Assembly (NCBI GenBank): GCA_038109305.1
Contig: JAYNIR010000004.1
Location: 62,001 to 126,000, forward strand
From: UBA1479 sp038109305
GTDB lineage: Bacteria; Pseudomonadota; Alphaproteobacteria; Rhodospirillales; Casp-alpha2
DNA: 64,000 bases
Direction: 5' to 3'
The translations under genes were made by a program, and so were the position numbers. Positions 25,312 through 34,210 of this stretch are shown here, one piece after another. Under the pieces are notes generated by a model. The model was not told the origin of the DNA. It ran no database searches and saw only the letters and a list, made by a program, of their open reading frames with translations. The first letter of the stretch is position 1; the number at the start of each line of letters is the position of its first letter.

Positions 25312-25656
25312 CGCCTTCCCGGTCTTCTCGGATCGCCCATCCCACCCGCTAGGGTCCGGATCGCCAGCCCTGGCGGTTTTTCCTATTGGCGGGGCACCGG
25401 GGCGGCGTAAAAGCCGCGCGGCGCGCGAGTTTGCGACGGGAGTTTCGTGTCCGCCGTGAAATCGACTCCCTAGTGATGGAAATCCGACCTATCTGCACTC
25501 TAGAGTTGCCGTTAACTCACAGAAAAAACACATCTTTCGTCTAGATACACAGAGCCCGGCGAACGTGATAACATTTTCGTGATCGCCAGTTTTTCACAGG
25601 CTTCATTACCCCTTAAAAATTAGAGGTGCATAAACATCGGAGGTGACAAAACGAGA
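25312..25656 (+). other. Gap with terminator and probable promoter of the second XRE gene
   Basis: This 345-bp gap holds the terminator at 25362-25381, then a GC-rich part without signals. An AT-richer segment (25480-25656) is probably the XRE promoter region. Within it CGTGAT occurs twice in direct orientation (about 25564 and 25578), separated by AT-rich bases, which could be an operator. No gene was seen. Confidence 0.45.
25362..25381 (+). terminator. Rho-independent terminator after the exported protein
   Basis: CGCCAG and CTGGCG form a perfect 6-bp stem around CC, followed by GTTTTT. It lies 50 bp after the stop of the exported-protein gene. Confidence 0.75.
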
Positions 25657-26115
25657 ATGCCAAAAATGTCAAAGAAACCTCACCCGAACCGCATGCCGCC
25701 CGGCGTGCCGCATCCGGTAGATATCCATGTCGGCTCTCGGGTTCGGGAACAACGCAAACGTAAAGGATTAAACCAGGGGGAATTAGGCGATTCCTTGGGC
25801 CTGACCTTTCAGCAGATTCAGAAGTACGAGCGCGGCGCCAACCGCATAGGCGCCAGCCGGCTGTTCCAGCTGGGCCAAATTCTCGGCGTCCCTGTCACCT
25901 ATTTCTTCGATAACATGCCGAAGGATATCCAGATGTCCCAGGCGAATTTCGACCTTGATGTCGAGTTTGCCGAATACCCCCGCGGCTCATCCGAAGTCAT
26001 GGGGTCGAGCGAAACCACCCGCCTCGTCACTGCCTATTACGCGATCGCCAATTCGCGCAAACGCCGCGCGGTGCACGACCTGATCGCGTCTCTGTCGAGA
26101 GCCGACTGGGACTGA
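25657..26115 (+). CDS. XRE-family HTH transcriptional regulator (paralogue of 14851-15315)
   Basis: The 152-residue protein has a basic N-terminus, then VDIHVGSRVREQRKRKGLNQ, GELGDSLGLTFQQIQKYERGANRIGASRLFQLGQILGVPVTYFFDNMP (HTH and following helices, residues ~25-90). The C-terminal helix is LVTAYYAIANSRKRRAVHDLIASL. It keeps the layout of the regulator at 14851 and shares long identical strings with it, but its middle region is different and more acidic. GGAGGTGA lies 12 nt before the ATG. Targets are unknown; an older duplication is likely. Confidence 0.9.
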   Translation: MPKMSKKPHPNRMPPGVPHPVDIHVGSRVREQRKRKGLNQGELGDSLGLTFQQIQKYERGANRIGASRLFQLGQILGVPVTYFFDNMPKDIQMSQANFDLDVEFAEYPRGSSEVMGSSETTRLVTAYYAIANSRKRRAVHDLIASLSRADWD

Positions 26116-26147
26116 CACCCGGCCGGGGTGCAGCGGCGCGCCCCCGC

Positions 26148-26171
26148 ATCGGGCCACCCCGATCAACTTTT
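26148..26171. terminator. Weak terminator-like hairpin between convergent genes
   Basis: ATCGGG and CCCGAT form a 6-bp stem around CCAC, followed by CAACTTTT on the plus strand. It lies between the XRE regulator and the convergent M20 peptidase and could serve either. The T-tract is interrupted, so confidence is low. Confidence 0.4.
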
Positions 26172-26176
26172 CCTGA

Positions 26177-27334
26177 TTATTCCAAGGTTTCGAAAAGCCG
26201 CACCATCAGTTGGCAGCGTTCGATCAGGGATGAGTAGTAAATGTATTCGTCGTGCGAATGGGCGCCGTGGCCGTCGGCGCCCAAACCGTCCAGGGTCGGG
26301 ATGCCGATGGCGCCGGTAAAATTGCCGTCCGATCCGCCGCCGGTTTTCATGTCCTTAAGCTCGAACCCGATTTCCGCCGCCAGCCCCTTGGCGTGGTCGA
26401 ACAGTTTCTGAATGCCTTCGTCTTTGTCATAAGGCGGGCGGTCGATGCCGCCGTTAACCTCGATGCGGCAGTCCGGATCGACCGGGGTCAGTCCTTCGAC
26501 CCGCGCCATCACCGCCTCCGCCGTCGCCATGTCCGGCACCCGAAGGTCGACGGAAATCGTACACTTTCCCGGCACCACGTTGGTCAGGGTGCCGCCCTCG
26601 ACCAGACCGACGGAACAGGTCGTCGATTTGTCGTAATCTGTGATCGCCTCAAGTGCCAAGATCTGATGCGCCATTTCGCGGATCGCACTGCGCCCGTCCA
26701 TGTGGCGAGACCCGGCGTGCGACTGCCGCCCGGTCACGGTGATTTCGTACTGCAGGCGGCCGTTCCGGGCCGTTACGACCTTGCCGCCCTCGCGCGCCGG
26801 TTCGGTCACCAGCACGTATTTGTTCTTCTTGGCTTCCTCGACGATCATGTCACGCGACGTGGGACTGCCGATTTCTTCTTCCGGCACGTAAAAAAACGTG
26901 ATCGGCAACGGCGTTTCCTTCCCCGACCGCACCAGGTGGCGATACGCGTGCTGCGCAATGTAGGCGCCTGCCTTCATGTCGTAAATGCCGGGGCCGTATA
27001 CTTTGTCGCCGTCGCGCCGCACTTTCAGTTCGTTGTCGATGGTGCCGGTGGGGTGGACGGTGTCCAGGTGCGATAGCACCAGAATGCCGGGTCCGTCCCC
27101 GCCCCAGGGCGTGCGTACCTTCAGGATATCGCCGAAGCCGTCGCGGCCGGGCGTGCGCTCGATCTTGCCACCCAGGGGCGCGATGTCGGCCTCGACACGA
27201 TCGACCATGCGAGTCACCGCGGCGCCGTCATTGGACGGGCTTTCAATTTCGACCCAGCGGATAACCCCCGCCAGGATTTCGTCTGCGTCCAGTTTGGGCT
27301 CGTTGCCCGATGCGGCGTCGTTCATGTGGTCCAT
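26177..27334 (-). CDS. M20-family metallopeptidase (carboxypeptidase G2/ArgE-like)
   Basis: This is a 385-residue di-zinc peptidase. The metal motifs are LVLSHLDTVHPTGTI near 87-101, VYGPGIYDMKAGAYIAQ near 112-128 and FFYVPEEEIGSPTSRD near 148-163. The lid/dimerisation domain has VTGRQSHAGSRHMDGRSAIREMAHQIL. The last histidine ligand is in GADGHGAHSHDEYIYYSSL near 358-376. It is annotated as a glutamate-carboxypeptidase-like enzyme; aminoacylase or desuccinylase activity is also possible. No signal peptide is seen. It is monocistronic and convergent with the XRE gene. Confidence 0.9.
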   Translation of the reverse strand: MDHMNDAASGNEPKLDADEILAGVIRWVEIESPSNDGAAVTRMVDRVEADIAPLGGKIERTPGRDGFGDILKVRTPWGGDGPGILVLSHLDTVHPTGTIDNELKVRRDGDKVYGPGIYDMKAGAYIAQHAYRHLVRSGKETPLPITFFYVPEEEIGSPTSRDMIVEEAKKNKYVLVTEPAREGGKVVTARNGRLQYEITVTGRQSHAGSRHMDGRSAIREMAHQILALEAITDYDKSTTCSVGLVEGGTLTNVVPGKCTISVDLRVPDMATAEAVMARVEGLTPVDPDCRIEVNGGIDRPPYDKDEGIQKLFDHAKGLAAEIGFELKDMKTGGGSDGNFTGAIGIPTLDGLGADGHGAHSHDEYIYYSSLIERCQLMVRLFETLE

Positions 27335-27445
27335 CCCCGATGCGTGTTGACTGATGCCTTGTCTTAGCCCCCGGCGTCATCCGTGGCAACTTGGCCGATC
27401 ATCCGGATCATGCGGTCCCGCCCGGGCCCGGCAAGCGGCCCGGCG

Positions 27446-27733
27446 CTAGCCCGCGATGACCCAGGTCTTGACCGCTTTGGACGCCACCCAGGGCGCCGTC
27501 TTTGCATCGAAGTCTTTGAAATGGGGCATTCCCTTGTGGGTCTGAAACGCCTCAAGATCGTCATAAAGTTCGTAAAGAAATGTGGTCGCCGGATCGTTCG
27601 GGTCGCGGCAGACGTCGAAATGCCGGCAGCCGGGCTCCAAATCCAGGCTGGCGCAGGCGTTTTCGATCATCGCGGGTGCGAAATCGTCGATGTGTTCAGG
27701 CTTGATCACGAAGGTGACGGTCACCACGTACAT
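27446..27733 (-). CDS. Antibiotic-biosynthesis-monooxygenase (ABM) domain protein
   Basis: This is a 95-residue dimeric ferredoxin-like (YgiN/LsrG) protein. It starts MYVVTVTFVIKPEHIDDF and has EPGCRHFDVCRDPNDPATTFLYELYDDLEAFQTH, the usual strand-helix-strand pattern with a conserved Tyr/Glu. GGAG precedes the ATG by 8 nt. Members act on quinones, on signalling molecules such as AI-2 derivatives, or as stress-related small enzymes. The role here is unknown, and it stands alone upstream of the M20 gene on the same strand. Confidence 0.85.
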   Translation of the reverse strand: MYVVTVTFVIKPEHIDDFAPAMIENACASLDLEPGCRHFDVCRDPNDPATTFLYELYDDLEAFQTHKGMPHFKDFDAKTAPWVASKAVKTWVIAG

Positions 27734-27903
27734 GGAGGCTCTCCTCGGACAATATTTCGGCGGCTTTGCTGCGGTTTTCAGTGGCTTTGGTGGGCTTAGG
27801 GTTCGGGCGGAAATTTCACCATCGATAAGGAAATAGGGACTAAGATGTCCATAAGAGGCTCGAAGACGGCCCGATGCAACCCTCGGGTCCAGAGATCACA
27901 TCC

Positions 27904-29100
27904 ATGAACCTTCGCAAGCAAGTCACCATCTTGACCATCATGGCCGCCGTGGTCGCGGGCGGCTGGTATGCATGGACCGGCGGCATCGGCCCGTCGAGCG
28001 GCCAAGCCCAGTCGAAAGAGGCCCCCCGCAAGGGACAGCCCGCCACCCGCGTGCTGGTCGAAGATGCGCGTCCGTCGCAGGATCGGGCCATCGTCCGCGC
28101 CATCGGCACCGGCGAGGCGCTTCGCTCCGCCACCATCTATCCCAAGACCGCCGGCGAAATCACGTCGATCCATTTCAAGGCGCAGGACCGGGTCGTCAAA
28201 GGGCAGTTGCTGCTGCGGCTCGAAGACAAACACCAGACCATCGCCGTGCGTCTTGCCCGGGTCGAGGTCAAGGATGCCGAACGGCAACTCAAACGGCTGG
28301 AAAAACTGGCGCCGTCGGGCACCGCGTCCCAGGCGCGGCTCGAAACCGCGCAGACCGCGCTCGAAACCGCCAACCTGCGGCTTGATCAGGCGGAAGAAGC
28401 GCTCAACGACCGCGGCGTCTATGCGCCGTTCGACGGCATCATCGGCCTGACCGATCTGGACACCGGTGACCGGGTAACGACGGAAACCGAAATCGCGACG
28501 CTGGATTACCGCGCCGAAATCCTGGTCGAATACGACCTGCCAGAGGAATACGCCGGCCGGGTCAAGATCGGCGATACGCTCACCGTGTCGCCATGGACCG
28601 AACCGGACAAAAAAATCGAAGGCCAGGTTGCCCAGCTCGGCAGCCGCATCGACGCGACGGCACGCACGCTCCGGGTCAAAGCCAAGATCCCCAATTCGGA
28701 CGACACCATCCGCCCGGGGACTTCCTTCGCCGTGGAAATGGCGTTCAAGGGCAAACCGTACCCCAGCGTCCGCGAAGTCGCGGTGCTTTGGTCTTCGGAC
28801 GGCGCCTTTCTGTGGCGCGCCGGCACGGTCAAGAACGGCAAGGCGCCCGCTGAAAAAGTGTTCGTCAAAATTGTCCGCCGCGACAAGGGCCGCATCCTCG
28901 TCGACGGCGCGGTGAAACCCGGCGACCCCATCGTCGTCGAAGGCGTTCAGGGGCTTCGCGTCGGCCAGCTGCTGCGCCCGGAGCCGTTCGGCAATAAAGC
29001 CGCCGACTCCGGACCCAAAGTAACCGGAAAAGGCACAGGCAAGGGTTCTGAAAAAGACCCCGGCAAGGCCGCCGAAAAAACCAAAATGAAGGCGCAATAG
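27904..29100 (+). CDS. RND efflux periplasmic adaptor (membrane fusion protein)
   Basis: From ATG 27904 the protein is 398 residues with an N-terminal anchor (ILTIMAAVVAGGWYAWTG). A lipoyl-like half follows (SATIYPKTAGEITSIHFKAQDRVVKGQLLLRLED), then a short hairpin (residues ~110-165) and the second half with DRGVYAPFDGIIGLTDLDTGDRV. The beta-barrel domain has LVEYDLPEEYAGRVKIGDTLTV and the C-terminal domain contains DGAVKPGDPIVVEGVQGLRVGQLL. The final 30 residues are Lys/Gly-rich. It is followed after 1 nt by the RND permease gene, with which it forms a pump; no outer-membrane channel gene is nearby. Confidence 0.92.
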   Translation: MNLRKQVTILTIMAAVVAGGWYAWTGGIGPSSGQAQSKEAPRKGQPATRVLVEDARPSQDRAIVRAIGTGEALRSATIYPKTAGEITSIHFKAQDRVVKGQLLLRLEDKHQTIAVRLARVEVKDAERQLKRLEKLAPSGTASQARLETAQTALETANLRLDQAEEALNDRGVYAPFDGIIGLTDLDTGDRVTTETEIATLDYRAEILVEYDLPEEYAGRVKIGDTLTVSPWTEPDKKIEGQVAQLGSRIDATARTLRVKAKIPNSDDTIRPGTSFAVEMAFKGKPYPSVREVAVLWSSDGAFLWRAGTVKNGKAPAEKVFVKIVRRDKGRILVDGAVKPGDPIVVEGVQGLRVGQLLRPEPFGNKAADSGPKVTGKGTGKGSEKDPGKAAEKTKMKAQ

Positions 29101-29101
29101 C

Positions 29102-32100
29102 ATGGCGCGGTTTTCGGACCTTCCCTCACTTTCGGTCCGGCGGCCGGTTCTTGTCGTCGTTTTGAACCTGCTGATCGTTATCGCAGGTCTGGCCGCCATC
29201 ATGGGCGTCGAAATCCGCGAACTGCCCGACGTCGACCGCCCGGTCGTGACGGTCCGCGCGTTTTTCGATGGCGCATCGCCCGAAACCATGGACGCGGAAG
29301 TTACCAGCGTCATCGAAGGCGCCGTCGCCCGGGTTTCCGGCGTCAAGCGGATCGAGGCCGCATCCGAGGAAAACAACTGCCGCGTCCGCGCCGAATTCGC
29401 CCCCAACATCAATCTGGACACTGCCGCCAACGACATCCGCGAAGCCGTCGCCGCTATTGAACGCCGCCTACCCGAAGGGGTCGAAGAAATCACCGTCGTC
29501 AAGGCCGACGCGGATTCAAACCCGATCATCCGCATGGCGCTGGTGTCCGACAGCCTGACGCAGGAAGCCCTGACCCGCGTCGCCGAGGACGACATTTCGC
29601 CCGAGTTTCTGTCGATCCCGGGCGTCGCCACGGTCGACCTGTTCGGCGATCAGAAACAGGTGCTCCGCGTCGTCGTCGACCCCATGAAACTGTCGCGCTA
29701 CGGGCTCTCCATTGATCAGATCGCGGCGGTGCTGAAAGGTACCAGCCTTGACGTGCCGGCCGGCAGCTTTAAATCCGACGATCAGTTGCTGCTGGTCCGT
29801 GCCGATGCCTCCGTATGGCAGCCGGCCAAAGTCGAAGCGCTGGAAATCCGCAAGGATGTGCGTTTGGGTGATGTTGCCCAGGCGCTTTACGGTCCTGCGG
29901 AGGCGGAAAGCTATTCATTGCTCAACGGGCGCAAGGTGGTCGGGCTCGGCATCGTCCGCCGCGCGCAGTCCAACACCATCGCCATTTCCGACGCCGTCGA
30001 CAAAACCATTACCAAATTGAATAAGCGGATGAAGGATATCCGGCTGGTCAAAATCTCCGACGATGCCCGGTTCATCCGCGCGTCCGTCCGCGAAGTGATC
30101 TTCAGCCTATCCATCGCCGTCGGCGTCGTCGTGCTGGTGATCTTCGCGTTCATGGGCGGGCTCCGGCCGACGCTGATCCCGACGGTCGCCATCCCGATCG
30201 CCATATCCGGCACCATCGGCGCGATCTACCTGCTGGGATTTTCCATCAACATCCTGACGTTGCTGGCCCTCGTGCTGGCCACCGGGATGATCGTCGACGA
30301 CGCCATCGTGGTGCTGGAAAACATTCAACGCCACCGCACCCTGGGCATGAAGTCATACGCCGCCGCCGTGTTCGGCACGCGCCAGGTGTTCTTTGCGGTC
30401 CTTGCGACGACGGCGACGCTAATTTCGGTGTTTCTGCCCATCGCCTTTCTACCGTCGACGGCAGGCAAGCTGTTCACCGAATTCGGTTTCGTGCTGGCCG
30501 TCGCCGTGGCGATTTCGTCTTTCGTAGCGCTGTCGCTTTGTCCCATGCTGGCGTCGCGCCTGCCCGACCGCGAAGACGGCCCGACCAAGCCGCCGGACGT
30601 CCTGGTCAAGGCCGGCGACTGGATCAACGCCCAATACGCCAAACTTCTGGAATTTACGCTGACTGCGCGGCTGTTGGTGCTGGGCGTCACCATCGCCGCC
30701 GCCGCCGGTGCGCTGGCGCTGTACCCGACCATCAAGACCGAACTGCTGCCCCGCGAAGACCGCGGCGCCATCATCATCATGATGCAGGGGCCGGACGGCG
30801 TCGGGCTTGATTATATGGACCGCCAGTCGCAACAAGCCGAAGCGCTTTTGCAGAAACTGGTCGACAGCGGCGAAGCCGAAAACGTCTACGCCATCGTCGG
30901 CCGCTGGGACCTGAACCGCGTCTACCTGATCGCCCCCCTGGTGCCGTGGGAAGACCGCAAGCGGTCACAACTCGACATCGCCAAGGAACTGCGCAAGAAG
31001 CTCAAGAATATCCCGGGGTCCATCGTCCACATCCGCACGCCCAACAGCCTGAACCTGCGCCGCGCCGGCGGCAGCGTCGAATTCACCCTGACGGGGTCGG
31101 ATTACAAGGTTATCGCCGCGGCGGCGGATAAGTTTTTGGCCGCCATGCGCGACCGCCTGCCGCAGTTGGAAAACCCGGAAGTCGAATTTCAGCAGACGCA
31201 GCCGCAGTTGACCGTCAAGGTCGACCGCCGCCGGGCCGAGGACCTGGGCGTCCCCGTCACCGGCATCGTCGACACGCTCCGCGCCATGGTCGCAGGCTTC
31301 GAGGTCTCGGAACTGAACGTCAACGACCGGTCCATCCCGGTGATGCTCGAAAGCACCGCCGGCGCCATCAACGACCCGACCGACCTATACAATCTGTTCG
31401 TCACCGCGTCCAACGGGCGGCTGGTGCCGCTGTCCAGCTTCGTGACCCTGGAAGAAATCGGCACGGCGGCGGAGCTTGACCGCTCGGGCCAGAAACGCGC
31501 CATCGAAATCCAGGCCGACCTGCCGCAGAGCATGTCGCTGCAGGAAGCCGTCGACGCGATCCAGAAAATCGGCGACGACGTGCTGCCGCCGGACATCGGG
31601 CTCCGCTTCATTAACGAAGCCGCGACCCTGCAGGACACCACCAACGAGGTTTCCGTCACCTTCGCCATCGCCGTGCTGGTCGTGTTCCTGGTGCTGGCGG
31701 CGCAGTTCGAAAGCCTGATGAGCGCCTTCGTCATCGTGCTGACTGTGCCCTTCGGGCTGGCCGCCGCGGTGTTTGCGCTCAAGTTTTCCGGCGGCACCAT
31801 CAACATCTATTCACAGATCGGCCTTGTCATGCTGGTCGGCCTGATGGCTAAGAATGGCATTCTCGTAGTCGAATTCGCCGATCAGCTCCGCGACCGCAAG
31901 CGCACCGTGGCGCAGGCGATCCGCGAGGCCGCGACGATCCGGCTTCGCCCCGTCATGATGACCATGCTGTCGACCGTGCTGGGCGCGCTTCCGCTGGTTC
32001 TGGCGTCGGGCGCGGGGGCGGAGGCGCGGGGCGCCATCGGCTGGGTGGTGTTCGGCGGGCTCGGCATCGCGACGGTGTTTACGCTGGTCCTGATCCCGGT

Positions 32101-32245
32101 GATCTATTCGCTGCTGGCGCCGTTGACCAAGGCGCGCGCGCATGCGGGTGTCCGGCTCGACCGGGAACTCCGCGAAGCCCGCGAGTCGGGCGTGATTGAT
32201 GCGCTCGAGGCCGAGGACGAACCCGCCAAACAGGCCGCTGAATAG
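29102..32245 (+). CDS. RND-family efflux permease (AcrB/MdtC-like)
   Basis: This is a 1047-residue inner-membrane proton-driven exporter. It starts with the N-terminal membrane segment (VRRPVLVVVLNLLIVIAGLAAIMGV). Its first porter loop has the family string VTVRAFFDGASPETMDAEVTSVIEGAV. TM4 carries the proton-relay aspartates in LATGMIVDDAIVVLENIQRH. The second half repeats the pattern with LVMLVGLMAKNGILVVEFADQLRD and a C-terminal cytosolic tail. It is coupled to the adaptor gene. The substrate may be a drug, detergent-like compound or metabolite; no local regulator points to one. Confidence 0.94.
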   Translation: MARFSDLPSLSVRRPVLVVVLNLLIVIAGLAAIMGVEIRELPDVDRPVVTVRAFFDGASPETMDAEVTSVIEGAVARVSGVKRIEAASEENNCRVRAEFAPNINLDTAANDIREAVAAIERRLPEGVEEITVVKADADSNPIIRMALVSDSLTQEALTRVAEDDISPEFLSIPGVATVDLFGDQKQVLRVVVDPMKLSRYGLSIDQIAAVLKGTSLDVPAGSFKSDDQLLLVRADASVWQPAKVEALEIRKDVRLGDVAQALYGPAEAESYSLLNGRKVVGLGIVRRAQSNTIAISDAVDKTITKLNKRMKDIRLVKISDDARFIRASVREVIFSLSIAVGVVVLVIFAFMGGLRPTLIPTVAIPIAISGTIGAIYLLGFSINILTLLALVLATGMIVDDAIVVLENIQRHRTLGMKSYAAAVFGTRQVFFAVLATTATLISVFLPIAFLPSTAGKLFTEFGFVLAVAVAISSFVALSLCPMLASRLPDREDGPTKPPDVLVKAGDWINAQYAKLLEFTLTARLLVLGVTIAAAAGALALYPTIKTELLPREDRGAIIIMMQGPDGVGLDYMDRQSQQAEALLQKLVDSGEAENVYAIVGRWDLNRVYLIAPLVPWEDRKRSQLDIAKELRKKLKNIPGSIVHIRTPNSLNLRRAGGSVEFTLTGSDYKVIAAAADKFLAAMRDRLPQLENPEVEFQQTQPQLTVKVDRRRAEDLGVPVTGIVDTLRAMVAGFEVSELNVNDRSIPVMLESTAGAINDPTDLYNLFVTASNGRLVPLSSFVTLEEIGTAAELDRSGQKRAIEIQADLPQSMSLQEAVDAIQKIGDDVLPPDIGLRFINEAATLQDTTNEVSVTFAIAVLVVFLVLAAQFESLMSAFVIVLTVPFGLAAAVFALKFSGGTINIYSQIGLVMLVGLMAKNGILVVEFADQLRDRKRTVAQAIREAATIRLRPVMMTMLSTVLGALPLVLASGAGAEARGAIGWVVFGGLGIATVFTLVLIPVIYSLLAPLTKARAHAGVRLDRELREARESGVIDALEAEDEPAKQAAE

Positions 32246-32400
32246 CCCGTGACGGGCGCCTGCCTTTGATTTTATCGGCTGCGATCCGGCACTTATGATC
32301 CGGGGGACATGCTGGCTTTCCTTGGGGCGAGGGCCCAGGGGCTTGCATTCCGGCCCGGAAATCCTCAGATTCCGTGAAATCTTATTCAACGGAGGGCCCC

Positions 32401-33246
32401 ATGCCCGACAGCGCCGCCCCGCAAAGCCAAGGCCGCATCATTACCGCGCCGATCAATTTCATGACCCGCGAACAGCCGGAGCGACCGAGCGTCCGCATGC
32501 TGTCCGACCATGCCAAGCCGAACCCGCGGTTCGGCAACTTCGAACTGGTCGATGTCGACATCCTCGATGCGCGGGCGCTGGCCGAACCGGCCTCCATCGA
32601 CCGGGAGGGCTTCGGACTTTCGGTGATGCCGACGAAGGTCACGGACTTTTACGACGAAGGCCAGATCGCCGATGTCTATTACCCGGAAATCATCGATTTT
32701 CTGAAACGCGAAACCGGCGCCACCGACGTCCACATCTTCGACCACACGGTGCGGGTGCAGGACGACGCCAAGCGCGAAGCCAATGCCCGGCGTCTGCCCG
32801 TCATCATCGCGCATAACGATTATACGGAGCGTTCCGGGCCGAAGCGCGTCCGCGACGTGATGGACGCCGCCGCCGCCGACAAGTTCCTCGGCCATCGTTT
32901 CGCCATGGTCAACGTCTGGCGGTCCTTCGGGGCGAGCGCCGAACTGGCGCCGCTGGCGTCCGCCGACGCGCGCACCTTGAAGCCCGAAGACTTCCTCGAA
33001 ACCGACCTGATCTATGACGAGCGCAAGGGCGAGATCTACCAGAACGCCTGGGGCCCGCATCAGCGCTGGTACTGGTATCCCGGCATGGCGGGGGACGAGG
33101 TCATGCTCCTCAAATGCTTCGACACGGCGACCGATGGCCGCGCGCGCTATTCTGCGCACACGGGTTTCAACAACCCGCACGCGCCCAAAGGCACCCCGCC
33201 GCGTGAAAGCATCGAAGTCCGGACGATGATTTCGTTTGCGCCTTAA
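32401..33246 (+). CDS. CmcJ/NvfI-like oxidoreductase family protein
   Basis: The 281-residue protein has RPSVRMLSDHAKPNPRFGNFELVDVDILDAR near the start, then VHIFDHTVRVQDD and RLPVIIAHNDYTERSGPKRVRDV (an H-x-D pattern). FAMVNVWRSFGA and WYWYPGMAGDEVMLLKCFDTATDG follow, then AHTGFNNPHAPKGTPPRESIEVRTMISF. This order of motifs is that of the CmcJ/NvfI/GA4-desaturase-like Fe/2-oxoglutarate family. GGAGG lies 8 nt before the ATG at 32401. The substrate is unknown. It stands alone after the RND genes. Confidence 0.85.
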   Translation: MPDSAAPQSQGRIITAPINFMTREQPERPSVRMLSDHAKPNPRFGNFELVDVDILDARALAEPASIDREGFGLSVMPTKVTDFYDEGQIADVYYPEIIDFLKRETGATDVHIFDHTVRVQDDAKREANARRLPVIIAHNDYTERSGPKRVRDVMDAAAADKFLGHRFAMVNVWRSFGASAELAPLASADARTLKPEDFLETDLIYDERKGEIYQNAWGPHQRWYWYPGMAGDEVMLLKCFDTATDGRARYSAHTGFNNPHAPKGTPPRESIEVRTMISFAP

Positions 33247-33647
33247 ACAAGCAGTGATCTCCCTCGCGCCTTGAACGCATCGGCCACGGCTTTGCCTTAA
33301 TCGCACCGAGAGACCGCCTTCTTTATTTGCGCTTCGTCTTCGCTGCGAAACGGCTCGGGGATGCCCGCCCCCGCCAACACCGACGTTGCGGGCATCCCCT
33401 TGCCTCCCGTCGCCGCCGGCTGACCCAAAAGCCCCCATAAGCCGCCATCGGGAAAAGCGGCGTCTCCGGCTTTCGTTTCAAGGGCGACGGCGCCGGTATT
33501 TTTGGCCGGTGGCGCCGGTATTTTCCTATTGCGCAGATGCGAATTATTTGCGATTAAGGCACCTCTCATAACGATATTGCTAATCATTCGCAACTAAGAT
33601 CGTTTCTGACGGTCCGGTTGCTCCGCAACCAAGGAACACCCACTTCC
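33247..33647 (+). other. Non-coding gap with duplicated GGCGCCGG motif and iron-type promoter
   Basis: No convincing gene was seen; a 98-codon minus-strand frame here looks like chance. The string GGCGCCGGTATTTT occurs twice about 21 bp apart (near 33490 and 33511). Further right the sequence turns AT-rich, with a Fur-box-like element at 33573-33591 and a weaker similar palindrome (ATGCGAATTATTTGCGAT) just upstream. This is the promoter region of the imelysin remnant. Confidence 0.45.
33573..33591. promoter_or_regulatory. Fur-box-like operator upstream of the imelysin remnant
   Basis: GATATTGCTAATCATTCGC matches 15 of 19 positions of the classical Fur box GATAATGATAATCATTATC. It lies 57 bp before the start of the truncated iron-regulated gene. 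Known imelysin operons are iron-controlled, which supports the call. Binding is inferred from similarity only. Confidence 0.55.
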
Positions 33648-33940
33648 ATGTTTTCGATCTGTCACAAAGCCGGGCGCAGCCTGGTCTTCTCCGGGGCGCT
33701 TTGCCTGTCCGTCCTGACCGCCCTGCCCGGCCACGCCGCCGCCCCGACCGCGGCCCAGGTCCTCAAGACCTACGGAGACATCGCCCAGGCCGGGTATGAA
33801 GACTCTCTCGAAACCGCGAAAACACTCCGCGCCGCCGTGGCAGCCCTGGTCGCCCTACCGAGCACCCAAACCCTCGCCGCCGCGCGCGCCGCCTGGGTCG
33901 CCGTCCGCGTTCCCTATCAGCAGACCGAGGCCTACCGGTT
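33648..33940 (+). pseudogene. Imelysin-family (iron-regulated periplasmic) protein, N-terminal remnant
   Basis: The reading starts with a signal peptide (MFSICHKAGRSLVFSGALCLSVLTALPGHAAA). It continues with the first ~70 mature residues of an imelysin/IrpA-like protein: VLKTYGDIAQAGYEDSLETAKTLRAAVAALV, then AARAAWVAVRVPYQQTEAYR. The normal continuation (F-G-x, about 250-300 more residues with the GxHxxE motif) is absent. At about 33936-33940 the sequence switches, in a different frame, to the 3' end of a DUF1513 gene. In frame it would read on into nonsense up to 34292. The Fur-like site upstream survives. Confidence 0.8.
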
Positions 33941-34194
33941 ACGTCTGCGTCACGTCGCCACGCGGCGGCCTCGCCCTGGTGTGGGACCTTGCGAACGGCG
34001 GCGCGCCTCGCCCCTTCCAGATGCCCGACGTCTGCGGCCTCGCGCCCGCCCGGCATGCCGGATGTTTCAGGCTGACCAACGGTACGGGCGCGGTCGTCGA
34101 CGCGGATGTCACTGGCAGCGAAGTCCACATCCGCCCGGTCGCCGACACGGCCCTACAATGGGACAATCACCTGACCTTGTTTTCGCGGGGTTAG
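33937..34194 (+). pseudogene. C-terminal remnant of a DUF1513 (iron-regulated beta-propeller) gene
   Basis: In the frame starting at 33937 the DNA encodes GYVCVTSPRGGLALVWDLANG, then MPDVCGLAPARHAGCFRLTNGTGAVVDAD and ALQWDNHLTLFSRG before a TAG. This is the characteristic end of DUF1513 proteins, which are often encoded after imelysin genes. The first ~270 residues are missing. The junction with the imelysin remnant shares CCGGTT, consistent with a deletion at microhomology that removed the operon interior. Confidence 0.72.
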
Positions 34195-34210
34195 ATTTGC
34201 CGCGGGGCCG

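Noticed and set aside
27796..29631. 611-codon minus-strand frame antisense to the RND adaptor and permease
   Set aside because: Low-quality composition and no recognised motifs; the plus strand encodes an intact RND pair.
33297..33593. 98-codon minus-strand frame in the gap before the imelysin remnant
   Set aside because: No ribosome site, no recognisable protein features, and it covers the AT-rich regulatory stretch; likely chance.
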